Positions 34,658 to 41,320 of a DNA stretch of 46,297 nucleotides are shown here, piece after piece. How positions within the stretch are numbered: the first letter of the stretch is position 1; every line of letters begins with the position of its first letter. This DNA comes from Oligoflexia bacterium (lineage in GTDB: Bacteria; Bdellovibrionota_C; UBA2361; JAFLCA01). The stretch lies in assembly GCA_019694465.1 (NCBI GenBank), contig JAIBBV010000028.1, positions 1-46,297 of the forward strand, written 5' to 3'. The notes under the pieces are model-generated. The model was not told the origin of the DNA, searched no databases, and saw nothing but the letters and a program-made list of their open reading frames with translations. The position numbers and the translations under genes are program-made.

Positions 34658-35492
34658 CTCGCCCTCCACTAGCCGAACGCAAGCGCAAATCGACCGAAGC
34701 ATATCCGGCGCTACGAAGGGCCTTACAGATGCGCTCACGCTCGTGAAATAGTCGACGTCTTTCCCTTTCCCCATCAGCACTCACAAACACACGCACTCCA
34801 CCAGCCGGTAGTGGAAGCAGCTCCAATTGCAGCTGCGCGCCTGATTGTGATTCAAACGAGCAGCGGAAGGTCGAGTCTCCCAGAGTGCCAGGGGCACTGA
34901 AAGTAATGATACGTTCGGCAAGAAGTTCTGGCAGGACAGGCCGAGACTGGGCCGGCACTTTAGCATCTGGAGTCTGCACACAACTGGCAGAGCTTGTTCC
35001 GCAGGTAATACTAGGATTCGCCACACTACTTGGTTGAGCCACATCAACACTAGACGATTGAGCAACAGCCATATCTGAAATTGCGGCTAGCTCGGCCTGC
35101 TCACGCTCTACCTGCGCTGTGCTGCTGGCATCCAGTAGACGACCATCAATATTCTCACGCTTGGCTCGGACACTTTTAAGTAGGCAAAACTCCCTATCTG
35201 CTTCTTTCTGAGCCCCGCGTTCGCTTTCCTCAGCTTTGAGTCGCGCTTTATTATGTTTATTCAAAGCCGCTAACAGAGATTGCAGGTCTTGAGCAGCTCG
35301 CTTGCCAGGCTGAGCACTCTGCGCCAGGACTACAGCGCCACGTAGGGCGACCTGCATTTCATTGCGTCTTTGCTCAGCAGAATGACGAGCATTCTTCCAA
35401 TTCTGCCCAGCTTCACTAGCGCGCTTTCGCTGCACCAATTCGCTGAGCTCTAAACATTTATCCTTTATCTCCAATCTGCGTGCGGCATCCAT
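34647..35492 (-). CDS. T3SS accessory protein, SctO-like coiled coil plus SctP-like C-terminus
   Basis: 281 residues, no signal. Residues 1-150 are almost entirely charged helix rich in Arg, Glu, Gln and Ala (for example SELVQRKRASEAGQNWKNAR), like the SctO stalk that contacts the ATPase. A Ser/Val-rich linker (about 150-190) leads to a compact alpha/beta domain (about 200-275, LQLELLPLPAGGVRVFVSA), which recalls the T3S4/FliK-type C-terminus of the needle-length ruler SctP. In other systems sctO and sctP are neighbouring genes just before sctQ-R-S-T-U, so position supports a fused or reduced version. No family match is certain. Start ATG 35492 lies four bases from the sctI stop, with a G-run eight bases upstream. 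Confidence 0.6.
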   Translation of the reverse strand: MDAARRLEIKDKCLELSELVQRKRASEAGQNWKNARHSAEQRRNEMQVALRGAVVLAQSAQPGKRAAQDLQSLLAALNKHNKARLKAEESERGAQKEADREFCLLKSVRAKRENIDGRLLDASSTAQVEREQAELAAISDMAVAQSSSVDVAQPSSVANPSITCGTSSASCVQTPDAKVPAQSRPVLPELLAERIITFSAPGTLGDSTFRCSFESQSGAQLQLELLPLPAGGVRVFVSADGERERRRLFHERERICKALRSAGYASVDLRLRSASGGRDVA

Positions 35493-35495
35493 TGG

Positions 35496-35771
35496 CTAAG
35501 CCCCCGACTGCAGTTTACGTAGCGTGGCTGCAGCACTATCGCCAGCTTTGGCCGCCAACTCTACGCACATCGAAAAACGTGATACCTGAACTTGAACGGA
35601 AAGGAGTTCCTGCGGCGAAAGAGTAGCGCCAGATGCAGCCCGCCGCTCGAAATTGACGATGCTTTTCCATAGCGCATCTAGGTTGGAACCTGAGATCGCG
35701 GGAAGCTTCGGAGACATGTCCGCAGTCTGACTAGGACTCACTAGCAATCCCGCCGTATGGTTAATTTTCAT
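35496..35771 (-). CDS. sctI: T3SS inner rod protein SctI-like
   Basis: 91 residues from ATG 35771 (an earlier start would add 16 hydrophobic residues that are unlike the family). The C-terminal half reads LSPQELLSVQVQVSRFSMCVELAAKAGDS in short, the pattern of YscI/PrgJ inner-rod subunits: Leu-Gln-x-x-Val, Glu-Leu-x-x-Lys, and a final helix ending TLRKLQSG (family usually LLKTQ). The rod subunit lines the export channel at the base of the needle. First gene of the visible T3SS operon. Weak ribosome-binding site (GGATGG). Short helical needle proteins look similar, but the ELL-QVQVSR-VEL pattern favours SctI. Confidence 0.68.
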   Translation of the reverse strand: MKINHTAGLLVSPSQTADMSPKLPAISGSNLDALWKSIVNFERRAASGATLSPQELLSVQVQVSRFSMCVELAAKAGDSAAATLRKLQSGA

Positions 35772-35891
35772 AAGTCCATCCCATGGAACGACAATGACGA
35801 CCCAATTCACCTGGAGCACCGTAAGACCAAAACCTGCCTCACATCTGCGCCGACATCCTGCACAGAACTAATCGCTGACTAGATTTGAGCG

Positions 35892-35906
35892 TTGAAATAT
35901 TTTCAA
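35892..35906. promoter_or_regulatory. Operator-like palindrome TTGAAA-N3-TTTCAA
   Basis: Perfect 6-base arms separated by TAT, about 120 bases upstream of the sctI start, the only clear palindrome in this control region. It could bind a dimeric regulator of the T3SS operon, or be an AT-rich promoter element. The binding protein is unknown. Confidence 0.4.
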
Positions 35907-36037
35907 AATATGAAGGGAACTGCTGAACGTATCAGATTACCAGACCTAGCCGCCTGAAATTACTGCACTATTATCTGCAACAAGTAGCATTTACTCGCCC
36001 ATAACAGGTAATAGAATCTCTTCCTTTTGGGGAAATC

Positions 36038-36068
36038 AGGAGGAGTTCTTTTGGGTATTTATAGATAG
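36038..36068 (+). other. Strong ribosome-binding site with a five-codon frame
   Basis: AGGAGG (36038-36043) stands seven bases before TTG (36051), which opens a frame of five codons (M-G-I-Y-R) and stops at TAG (36066-36068), eight bases before the next ATG. It may be a leader peptide coupling translation to the 34-codon gene, or a chance frame. Confidence 0.35.
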
Positions 36069-36075
36069 AGGGTTT

Positions 36076-36180
36076 ATGAGCGGTTTTTCGTACGAAATCA
36101 TCACCGTTGGGGTCTTAGCAGCAGCCGGGTGGTACCTAATGCACTTCGGCATCATTACTATTCCAGGCCTAGTCTTTTAG
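36076..36180 (+). CDS. 34-residue single-helix membrane protein
   Basis: ATG start with GAGGG three bases upstream, which is tight. The peptide is mostly hydrophobic (IITVGVLAAAGWYLMHFGII), with a short polar N-terminus, and would span the membrane once. It is divergent from the T3SS operon and converges on the next gene, leaving 12 bases between stops. Small size means chance cannot be ruled out, but the strong ribosome-binding region ahead of it supports translation in this area. No family known to me. Confidence 0.45.
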   Translation: MSGFSYEIITVGVLAAAGWYLMHFGIITIPGLVF

Positions 36181-36192
36181 GGCACGGACTAC

Positions 36193-36645
36193 TCAAACCG
36201 AATCGCTGTAACGGCCCAACCTTTGGGCTGCAGCCGAAGTGTGTGCGCCACGCTCCTGCAACAGCTGGCCAAGCATAGAGATAGCCGAGGCGTTGAAATC
36301 TCGCTGTTGCTTAAGAACATCTTTTAGCAACACTTGTAGCAGTGGATAGATTAGCTTTTTAGCTCCGACAATCAGCGGACCAATAAACTTTCTATGTGAT
36401 GTAATATTCATCGGGCGCAGCTCAACCTGCCAGGCTTGGCAAAGTCTGCGCATAATATTTAGCTCTCGCTCGCTCACCAACAGCTCTCCCTGCACAGGAG
36501 AAAAATTAGCATTACCTATAAACTGGACTTCATCGGCGCGAAATTGGGCCTGCTCCAGTCTTTGCTGCAGCCGCGCATCAAGCTCGCGGGCGTATGCGCG
36601 ATCATCATCGCCACACACACAAATCCATGCCGCAGTAGATTCCAT
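36193..36645 (-). CDS. Stand-alone helical domain resembling the N-terminal part of glycan methyltransferases
   Basis: 150 residues from ATG 36645 (a TTG at 36657 is possible). The central block NITSHRKFIGPLIVGAKKL followed by QQRDFNASAI matches a segment I recall preceding methyltransferase or glycosyltransferase domains in polysaccharide clusters, where similar SHRP-LG-xIV-x-K-R and QQxxFN patterns occur. No SAM-binding or GT motif is present here, so this is either a free-standing module or a remnant of a larger protein. The N-terminal part is acidic helix. No good ribosome-binding site. It follows the BtuF-like gene on the same strand with a 33-base gap. Confidence 0.6.
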   Translation of the reverse strand: MESTAAWICVCGDDDRAYARELDARLQQRLEQAQFRADEVQFIGNANFSPVQGELLVSERELNIMRRLCQAWQVELRPMNITSHRKFIGPLIVGAKKLIYPLLQVLLKDVLKQQRDFNASAISMLGQLLQERGAHTSAAAQRLGRYSDSV

Positions 36646-36678
36646 AGTAGAGCCCAAAAAGTTCTAGTTGCTCCAAGT

Positions 36679-37596
36679 TTAGATTTTGTGGCGTTGCATT
36701 TCAAGCCAACGCAGGCGCTGGAAAGAGTCGCGTGGAGAGATATATCCACTTTCAAAGCCAGCGATGGCTGAAACCAGTATACTCATCGACTCACGCAGAA
36801 CTGGGCTGGGGCTATAAAAATGTGATAGACCATCGGTGAAAATTACCTCGCCACGCTTCACCGCCGGTAAGCTTTCCCACTCTGGGAACTTTTCCAACAA
36901 TTTAAAATTGCGCATGGACGCCATCAAATCACTATTGCGCGGAGCCACTATTATAACATCGGGACGAAAGTCCAGAATATCCTTCCATTCCACACGCGCA
37001 TCGTCAGATCCACCCACTCGCACCTGACTCACGGCGGAACAGGCTTGGATAAGATCAGGTACCCACATGCCAGCTAACATCAATGGCTGAACCGAAGAGA
37101 TGAACGTTACGCGCTTATTCTTCATGCGCTCATAAAAATTGTCGCCCCAGTCCATCAGCTGCGCCTTCAAGCGCTGACTAACATCATGCCCCTTGGGAGA
37201 CTGCAACACTTTGCCCAGACGCTCTAAAGCGGAGAGCACCTGCTCCAATGTACGAGGGAAAAACGGAAGAATTTTTGGGCTATCCGGCAACACTGCCGCA
37301 AGCTGCTCAATGGCACGGCGCGAGTTTGCATCGGAGTCCTTTTCCTCATACAACGAAGTTAAGATGTGCGTAGCGCCTGAATTCTTTAAAGCCGACAAGT
37401 CCACATACGAGTCACAAATGCCACGTATCAAGTTAACCCCGGCTGGAGCTCCCGCTGACGCGTCATAAGTTATTCTTGGTAAGTTAGACTGGTCCTCGGC
37501 CAGGTAACAATGACGCGAAACGGCGACCAGGAACTGCCCAAGTCCTAGTGCATAGACATCTTCAGTCAGGAAAGGGGCAAGGCTTACGATTCGCAT
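36679..37596 (-). CDS. BtuF/FecB-type substrate-binding protein without signal peptide
   Basis: 305 residues of the periplasmic-binding family used by ABC importers of cobalamin or iron chelates: it opens MRIVSLAPFLTEDVYALGLG, the fold's first strand and helix, and contains RPDVIIVAPRNSD and FPEWESLPAVKRGEVIF, typical of the second lobe. Unusually it lacks a signal peptide; the ATG at 37596 begins directly at the first strand, with AAGG six bases upstream. No permease or ATPase gene is adjacent. It may be cytoplasmic and bind a cofactor-like ligand. The ligand is not decided. Confidence 0.8.
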   Translation of the reverse strand: MRIVSLAPFLTEDVYALGLGQFLVAVSRHCYLAEDQSNLPRITYDASAGAPAGVNLIRGICDSYVDLSALKNSGATHILTSLYEEKDSDANSRRAIEQLAAVLPDSPKILPFFPRTLEQVLSALERLGKVLQSPKGHDVSQRLKAQLMDWGDNFYERMKNKRVTFISSVQPLMLAGMWVPDLIQACSAVSQVRVGGSDDARVEWKDILDFRPDVIIVAPRNSDLMASMRNFKLLEKFPEWESLPAVKRGEVIFTDGLSHFYSPSPVLRESMSILVSAIAGFESGYISPRDSFQRLRWLEMQRHKI

Positions 37597-37866
37597 ATAC
37601 AACCTTTGTCCGCAAACATGCGTGGCCGAACGCTTAAAGCCAAAATCCTTAGCTGTTTAGGCCCGTTGATACCCAATAAAAGCGTTGCAGGTAAAAAGGG
37701 GCAACCCACTTCGTCGCTTTTTGTACCCCCAAATGAACTTAAACACGCTGAGATTTGACACTCCTCCATGGTAACCTGAGGCGGGCATTCTGGGAATTGG
37801 AATCTGTCGGGGCATAGCGCGGGTTTCCCCGTGGCGACATTCCCCCAGACACGCTATACAGCCTAT
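37597..37866. other. Divergent intergenic region
   Basis: 270 bases between the BtuF-like gene (minus) and the LysM lipoprotein (plus). It must contain both promoters. I find no clear promoter pair and no strong hairpin. Confidence 0.35.
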
Positions 37867-38736
37867 ATGACACGCTTTTTAATCAAGTCTTTCGCCTGCC
37901 TAGGGCTTTGCTCGCTAATTGCTTGCAACCAGTCCACCATCAAGTCATACCCGTCCCTGGCTAACCAAGGAATGCTTCCTCTCAGCACGAGCAACCCATA
38001 CGTAGCTGGCAACCTGTTTCTTGCACGCGAAGCTGAACTTAGCCCATTCTTATATAATTTCTTAAAAATTCGTGGCGGTCCAACTGCTGTGGAGATCATC
38101 GAGCCAAATTTGGGTGAATCACGTGTGATCATGTACTACCCGCGCGATCGACAAGTTTATACAGCTGACATTGTCGAAACAAAAACCACACGCAATTGGA
38201 TGATAAAGGGCCCCTATCAGATTGAGCGCAAGGACTATCGAGAACTCGCCACTCTTGAAAACTCTATGCAGGGTGAGCCGGTTTTTGTGATTCGCGGAAA
38301 GCAGCAGCGCTTTAAATTTGAAACTCCTAATCAAGAGACTAAGATCATACAGCCATCGCTGCCAGCAGTCCCACTGCCAACTCCCACGCCTAAGCCCAAG
38401 CGTCACATCAGCAAGCCAAAAGAGGAAGAAGATACAATTGTCATCTCAAAACGTGGCAATAGTCCGACCGAATTTCGTCCTCTAAATTCCGATCAACAGG
38501 CTATTCAGATGTCGCTGGGCTACGCTGAGCGCGCTGAGAATGGAGATGTAATCCACACAGTCATTGGTGGTGAGAATCTAGCCGCAATTGCCAAGTGGTA
38601 TACAGGAACAGCTGATAACGCTACCGGACTTGCTGAGGCAAATGGGATTAAAGTTGGCGATACCCTTACTAGTGGAGCCCGCATTCGCGTACCACTTAAG
38701 CTAGTCAAGAATACTAGACAGATGAAACCTGAATAG
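37867..38736 (+). CDS. LysM-domain lipoprotein
   Basis: 289 residues from ATG 37867, chosen because it gives a standard lipoprotein signal (MTRFLIKSFACLGLCSLIAC, Cys 20 lipidated); a GTG at 37831 would add 12 residues. The middle is a soluble region of unknown type (about 60-150), then a Pro/Lys-rich linker (about 165-190, LPTPTPKPKRHISKPK). The C-terminal part is a LysM peptidoglycan-binding domain (about 225-280, HTVIGGENLAAIAKWYTG and GDTLTSGARIRVPL). Likely anchors or senses the cell wall from the outer membrane. No operon partner. Confidence 0.8.
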   Translation: MTRFLIKSFACLGLCSLIACNQSTIKSYPSLANQGMLPLSTSNPYVAGNLFLAREAELSPFLYNFLKIRGGPTAVEIIEPNLGESRVIMYYPRDRQVYTADIVETKTTRNWMIKGPYQIERKDYRELATLENSMQGEPVFVIRGKQQRFKFETPNQETKIIQPSLPAVPLPTPTPKPKRHISKPKEEEDTIVISKRGNSPTEFRPLNSDQQAIQMSLGYAERAENGDVIHTVIGGENLAAIAKWYTGTADNATGLAEANGIKVGDTLTSGARIRVPLKLVKNTRQMKPE

Positions 38737-38784
38737 CTTTCGGTCCAATTGTTGCTGGACAGCTTCTCTGCGCTCTCTCCATAG

Positions 38785-38866
38785 ACTCTGTGGCTAATAA
38801 CAAAGTCTGCTTAGGTTCGCTCGGTATTTTTTAACCACAGAGCCCTCAGAGAACTCTGTGGTTAAT
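38785..38866. repeat. Palindromic intergenic repeat with a direct copy
   Basis: TTAACCACAGAG (38831-38842) and CTCTGTGGTTAA (38854-38865) form a perfect 12-bp stem with an 11-base loop that contains another CAGAG. A near copy, ACTCTGTGGCTAAT (38785-38798), repeats ACTCTGTGGTTAAT (38853-38866) with one difference. The CAGAG-rich wording resembles dispersed repeats seen in many environmental genomes. It lies between two convergent transcription units (LysM gene and tRNA-Leu) and may act as a bidirectional end or REP-like element. No T-run follows on either strand. Confidence 0.6.
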
Positions 38867-38968
38867 CTAAAACACCAGCGCAGATTGGTGCAGCCGCAAT
38901 TGAACGACGGAGCGCTAAGATCCTAGAGGCAGGTGCCTATCAGAAATGGGAAGTAGTTATCTTTGAGA

Positions 38969-39052
38969 TGGTGCCCAGGAGAGGACTTGAACCTCCACGG
39001 ATTGCTCCACTAGCCCCTCAAACTAGCGTGTCTACCATTCCACCACCTGGGC
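38969..39052 (-). tRNA. tRNA-Leu (anticodon GAG)
   Basis: 84 nt including an encoded CCA (38969-38971). Acceptor arms GCCCAGG and CCTGGGC pair fully. Anticodon stem CTAGT/GCTAG encloses loop TTGAGGG, giving anticodon GAG (reads CUC and CUU). A variable region of class II size and a T-arm with TTCAAGT are present. It lies 25 bases downstream of secG on the same strand; secG followed by tRNA-Leu(GAG) is also the order in E. coli. Confidence 0.95.
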
Positions 39053-39077
39053 ACAGGTGAATCCAAGGATATGAAAT

Positions 39078-39482
39078 CTACTTCGCAGGCACCTGAGCCG
39101 CTTGAGGCGCGGGTGCTACAGCACCTGCTGCCGCCTTGTCGGCTGCCGGTGCGGAGGGGACCTCTACCGAGGCACTTTCGGGGGCCGCTGCTTGTCTCTG
39201 CATAACCGATCCTTCAAGAGGATCGACAGTGGCAACAGCAGCAGTTTCGGAGACAGCGCTATAGTAACGCACTAAGATAAGTGAGGTACACATAAACGCA
39301 ATCGCGATTCCTGTCGTTATCTTGGTGAGGACATTACCCGCGCCTGCAGCACCAAAGACGGTCTGGCTATTAGCCCCACCGAAAGTGGCACCCATGCTAG
39401 CCCCCTTGCCCTGTTGCAACAACACTAGGCCAATAAGGGCAAGGCACAGCAAGAAATGTATTCCGATAACAAGATGAATCAC
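39078..39482 (-). CDS. secG: Protein translocase subunit SecG
   Basis: Non-essential part of the SecYEG channel. From the GTG at 39482 (GAGGA at 5-base spacing) it has 134 residues: two membrane helices (about 4-22 and 58-76) around LLQQGKGASMGATFGGANSQ, the SecG signature, and VFGAAGAGNVLTKIT. The C-terminal 50 residues are an Ala/Pro/Val-rich tail, longer than in E. coli (110 residues). A longer in-frame reading upstream covers a tandem repeat and is not SecG-like. Followed by tRNA-Leu, probably on the same transcript. Confidence 0.9.
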   Translation of the reverse strand: MIHLVIGIHFLLCLALIGLVLLQQGKGASMGATFGGANSQTVFGAAGAGNVLTKITTGIAIAFMCTSLILVRYYSAVSETAAVATVDPLEGSVMQRQAAAPESASVEVPSAPAADKAAAGAVAPAPQAAQVPAK

Positions 39483-39492
39483 GCTGGTCCTC

Positions 39493-39539
39493 GTTTTCCT
39501 AAGAGTTTTCCTAAGAGCTTTCTTTAGGGGTTCCCTAAA
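39493..39539. repeat. Tandem 12-mer and small hairpin upstream of secG
   Basis: GTTTTCCTAAGA occurs twice in direct tandem (39493-39516). Directly beyond it TTTAGGG and CCCTAAA pair around GTT (39523-39539). On the minus strand both lie within 60 bases upstream of the secG start, so they would be in its leader or promoter. Confidence 0.5.
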
Positions 39540-39576
39540 AGTACTGCACAAAAATGGCTCAGCCATCAGGTGTTTC

Positions 39577-39599
39577 AAAAAAACGCTCTTTCAGAGCGT
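39577..39599 (-). terminator. Intrinsic terminator after mrp
   Basis: On the minus strand ACGCTCT and AGAGCGT form a perfect 7-bp stem with a GAA loop, followed by seven T. It lies 42 bases after the mrp stop and before secG, so it separates the two units. The best terminator in the window. Confidence 0.88.
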
Positions 39600-39641
39600 C
39601 CTTACAAAAGCGCCTGCTGGAAAGACTCCCAATTTCTAACC

Positions 39642-40421
39642 TTAGTTTATAACTCTAAGGCCAGAATCGTGCTGGGACTTTGTATCAAGAATCTCGATCA
39701 CTTTCAACGCCAGCGCCTTAAATGCATCGGAAGTGGCGCCATTGGCCCGTGTAGCGATGGGCTCACCATTGTCCCCGCTCTCCCTAATATGCTGGTCAAT
39801 TGGAATGCTTGCGAGCATGGGAACACCAAACTGATGAGCCAGCCTTTCTCCACCACCCTGGCCGAAAATATGATGAATAGTGCCGTCCGGGGCCACAAAG
39901 CCGGCCATATTCTCCACCACGCCCAAGACGTCCACGTTGACCTTGCGCAGCATATTCATAGCCTTGCGCACATCAGCTAGGGCCACCTCCTGAGGGGTTG
40001 TCACCACCACAGCCCCAGCCAACTTTACTAACTGCGACAACGAAAGCTGGGCGTCCCCGGTGCCAGGCGGCATATCAACTACACAATAATCCACTTCACC
40101 CCAACTAACATCAGCGAACATCTGGCTAAGCGCCTTATTGAACATCGGGCCGCGCCAAATCACCGCATCGTCCGGATTTTCAAGAAAGAAGCCTAAAGAA
40201 ATGTATTTCACACCGAACTTTGAGGCCGGGATCAACTTGCCCTGATGATCAACGCTAATTTTGCCACCACCAAAAAGCGTTGGCACACTGGGCCCGTAAA
40301 AGTCACTATCAATCAATGCAACTTTGGCTCCTGTCTGGGCCAAGGCAACTGCTAAATTAGCGGCGACAGTGGACTTTCCCACTCCGCCCTTACCGGAAAT
40401 TACAGGGATAATGTGACGCAT
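39642..40421 (-). CDS. mrp: Mrp/ApbC-type P-loop ATPase (Fe-S carrier family)
   Basis: 259 residues from ATG 40421. Deviant Walker A SGKGGVGKSTVAANLA, DSDFYGPSVPTLF, DYCVVDMPPGTGDAQLSL and GVVENMAG are all typical of Mrp/NBP35 carriers that deliver Fe-S clusters. The N-terminal DUF59 domain of longer Mrp proteins is absent. The stretch after ENM, which in many relatives holds the C-x-x-C cluster site, reads GFVAPDGTIHHIF with no Cys pair; some related proteins also lack it. Starts one base after the stop of the exported protein gene. An intrinsic terminator follows. Confidence 0.9.
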   Translation of the reverse strand: MRHIIPVISGKGGVGKSTVAANLAVALAQTGAKVALIDSDFYGPSVPTLFGGGKISVDHQGKLIPASKFGVKYISLGFFLENPDDAVIWRGPMFNKALSQMFADVSWGEVDYCVVDMPPGTGDAQLSLSQLVKLAGAVVVTTPQEVALADVRKAMNMLRKVNVDVLGVVENMAGFVAPDGTIHHIFGQGGGERLAHQFGVPMLASIPIDQHIRESGDNGEPIATRANGATSDAFKALALKVIEILDTKSQHDSGLRVIN

Positions 40422-40422
40422 A

Positions 40423-40929
40423 CTACTTCTTTGCTGGGGCGCCAGCGGCCTTACCATTATCTTTTTCAGGTGCTTTGGGGGCTAAGTTCTTCCATTGCCT
40501 TAGCTTCAGCTGACAATCAACGGTATTGGTAGCAGAAGCGATCCGACGATCAATACGTTGTCCTGCAGACAATGTATAAGAAAAACTATCACTGCGAACC
40601 TTAGTGCCACGCGCATCAAACTGGGCCACCTCTAAGCTTACGCTATATGGATCTTTGCTCGCATTACTTACACTCATATTCCACTCTTTCGCGGACAAAC
40701 GAGAGACGGAGCCAGAAATTGGAGCGCCTGCATCAGATCCTCTTCCATAAGGATCTCCCCACAAACCACCGACTGACTTTTGATTATACCCAGTTTGGGC
40801 TGTGCTCGATAATACGCCAGTCTGCGGCAGTTCCTTTTTCTTGGTTGGCTGCTCCTCAGCCCAAACAGATGGGGCTAGAGAGAGAACGAGGCTCGCGAGT
40901 ACGCTCACTAATATGCCGGCAGCTTTCAT
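40423..40929 (-). CDS. Exported protein of unknown function
   Basis: 168 residues. The ATG at 40929 is preceded by GGAG at 6-base spacing and starts a clean signal peptide (MKAAGILVSVLASLVLSLAP, then SVWA). An ATG at 40941 would add four residues; longer readings upstream do not look like signal peptides. The mature part is a small beta-rich domain (about 75-140, MSVSNASKDPYSVSLEVAQF) and a Lys/Ala/Pro-rich tail. One Cys remains. Not recognised. It lies one base before mrp, so they are probably co-transcribed, but a shared function is not evident. Confidence 0.7.
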   Translation of the reverse strand: MKAAGILVSVLASLVLSLAPSVWAEEQPTKKKELPQTGVLSSTAQTGYNQKSVGGLWGDPYGRGSDAGAPISGSVSRLSAKEWNMSVSNASKDPYSVSLEVAQFDARGTKVRSDSFSYTLSAGQRIDRRIASATNTVDCQLKLRQWKNLAPKAPEKDNGKAAGAPAKK

Positions 40930-41320
40930 TTTATTCTCCATTAGAAACAGGAAACTTTGTCCTAATTCTGGGCAGCTAAAGCTATCATATATAGCAATGC
41001 CCAGAAATACGTAGCGAAATAATGACTGGCGCCTCGGAGATATGTGAGGTCTTTTGGAGAGGACTGCGACTTTGCCCATTTTCTCCTGAGGCAATCGCTA
41101 TTTATCTCCACCCTAATCGCGCTGAGCTTGATTGCCCACGGAGGGGGTAAAATGGTCCCTGCCAGGACAATGCTACGCAATTCTCACTCTCGCTCTCAAA
41201 CTCGACGGCGCACTGACGCCAATAAATACTGAATCATTAGGCAAAACTACAAACTAGTCCAACAAACGCCATCTCGGAGGGCCTGAGGATTATGAAAGGC
41301 CCACAGGCATCAATATTGGG
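40930..41320. other. Intergenic region with a small hairpin
   Basis: About 390 bases without a gene. A hairpin at 41279-41302 (GGGCCT and AGGCCC, 12-base loop) lies about 20 bases after the epimerase stop and may end that transcript, though no T-run follows. Near 40980-40994 an imperfect palindrome contains TATGAT, which on the minus strand could be a -10 box for the exported-protein/mrp unit; a matching -35 is not clear. A plus-strand frame here (41044-41232) is rejected. Confidence 0.45.

Larger units (their letters stand above)
35772..36075. promoter_or_regulatory. Divergent control region of the T3SS operon
   Basis: About 300 bases between sctI (minus) and a 34-codon reading frame (plus). 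It holds a symmetrical inverted repeat (35892-35906) and a strong ribosome-binding site in front of a five-codon frame (36038-36068). On the minus strand TTGAAA in the palindrome could also be a -35 element with TCTAGT 17 bases downstream as a poor -10. No gene is evident here. Confidence 0.45.

Noticed and set aside
41044..41232. Plus-strand frame of 62 codons
   Set aside because: Rich in Arg and Ser without protein-like pattern, no ribosome-binding site, and opposite to all neighbours.
41279..41302. Hairpin after the epimerase as an intrinsic terminator
   Set aside because: Stem of only six pairs with a 12-base loop and no T-run.
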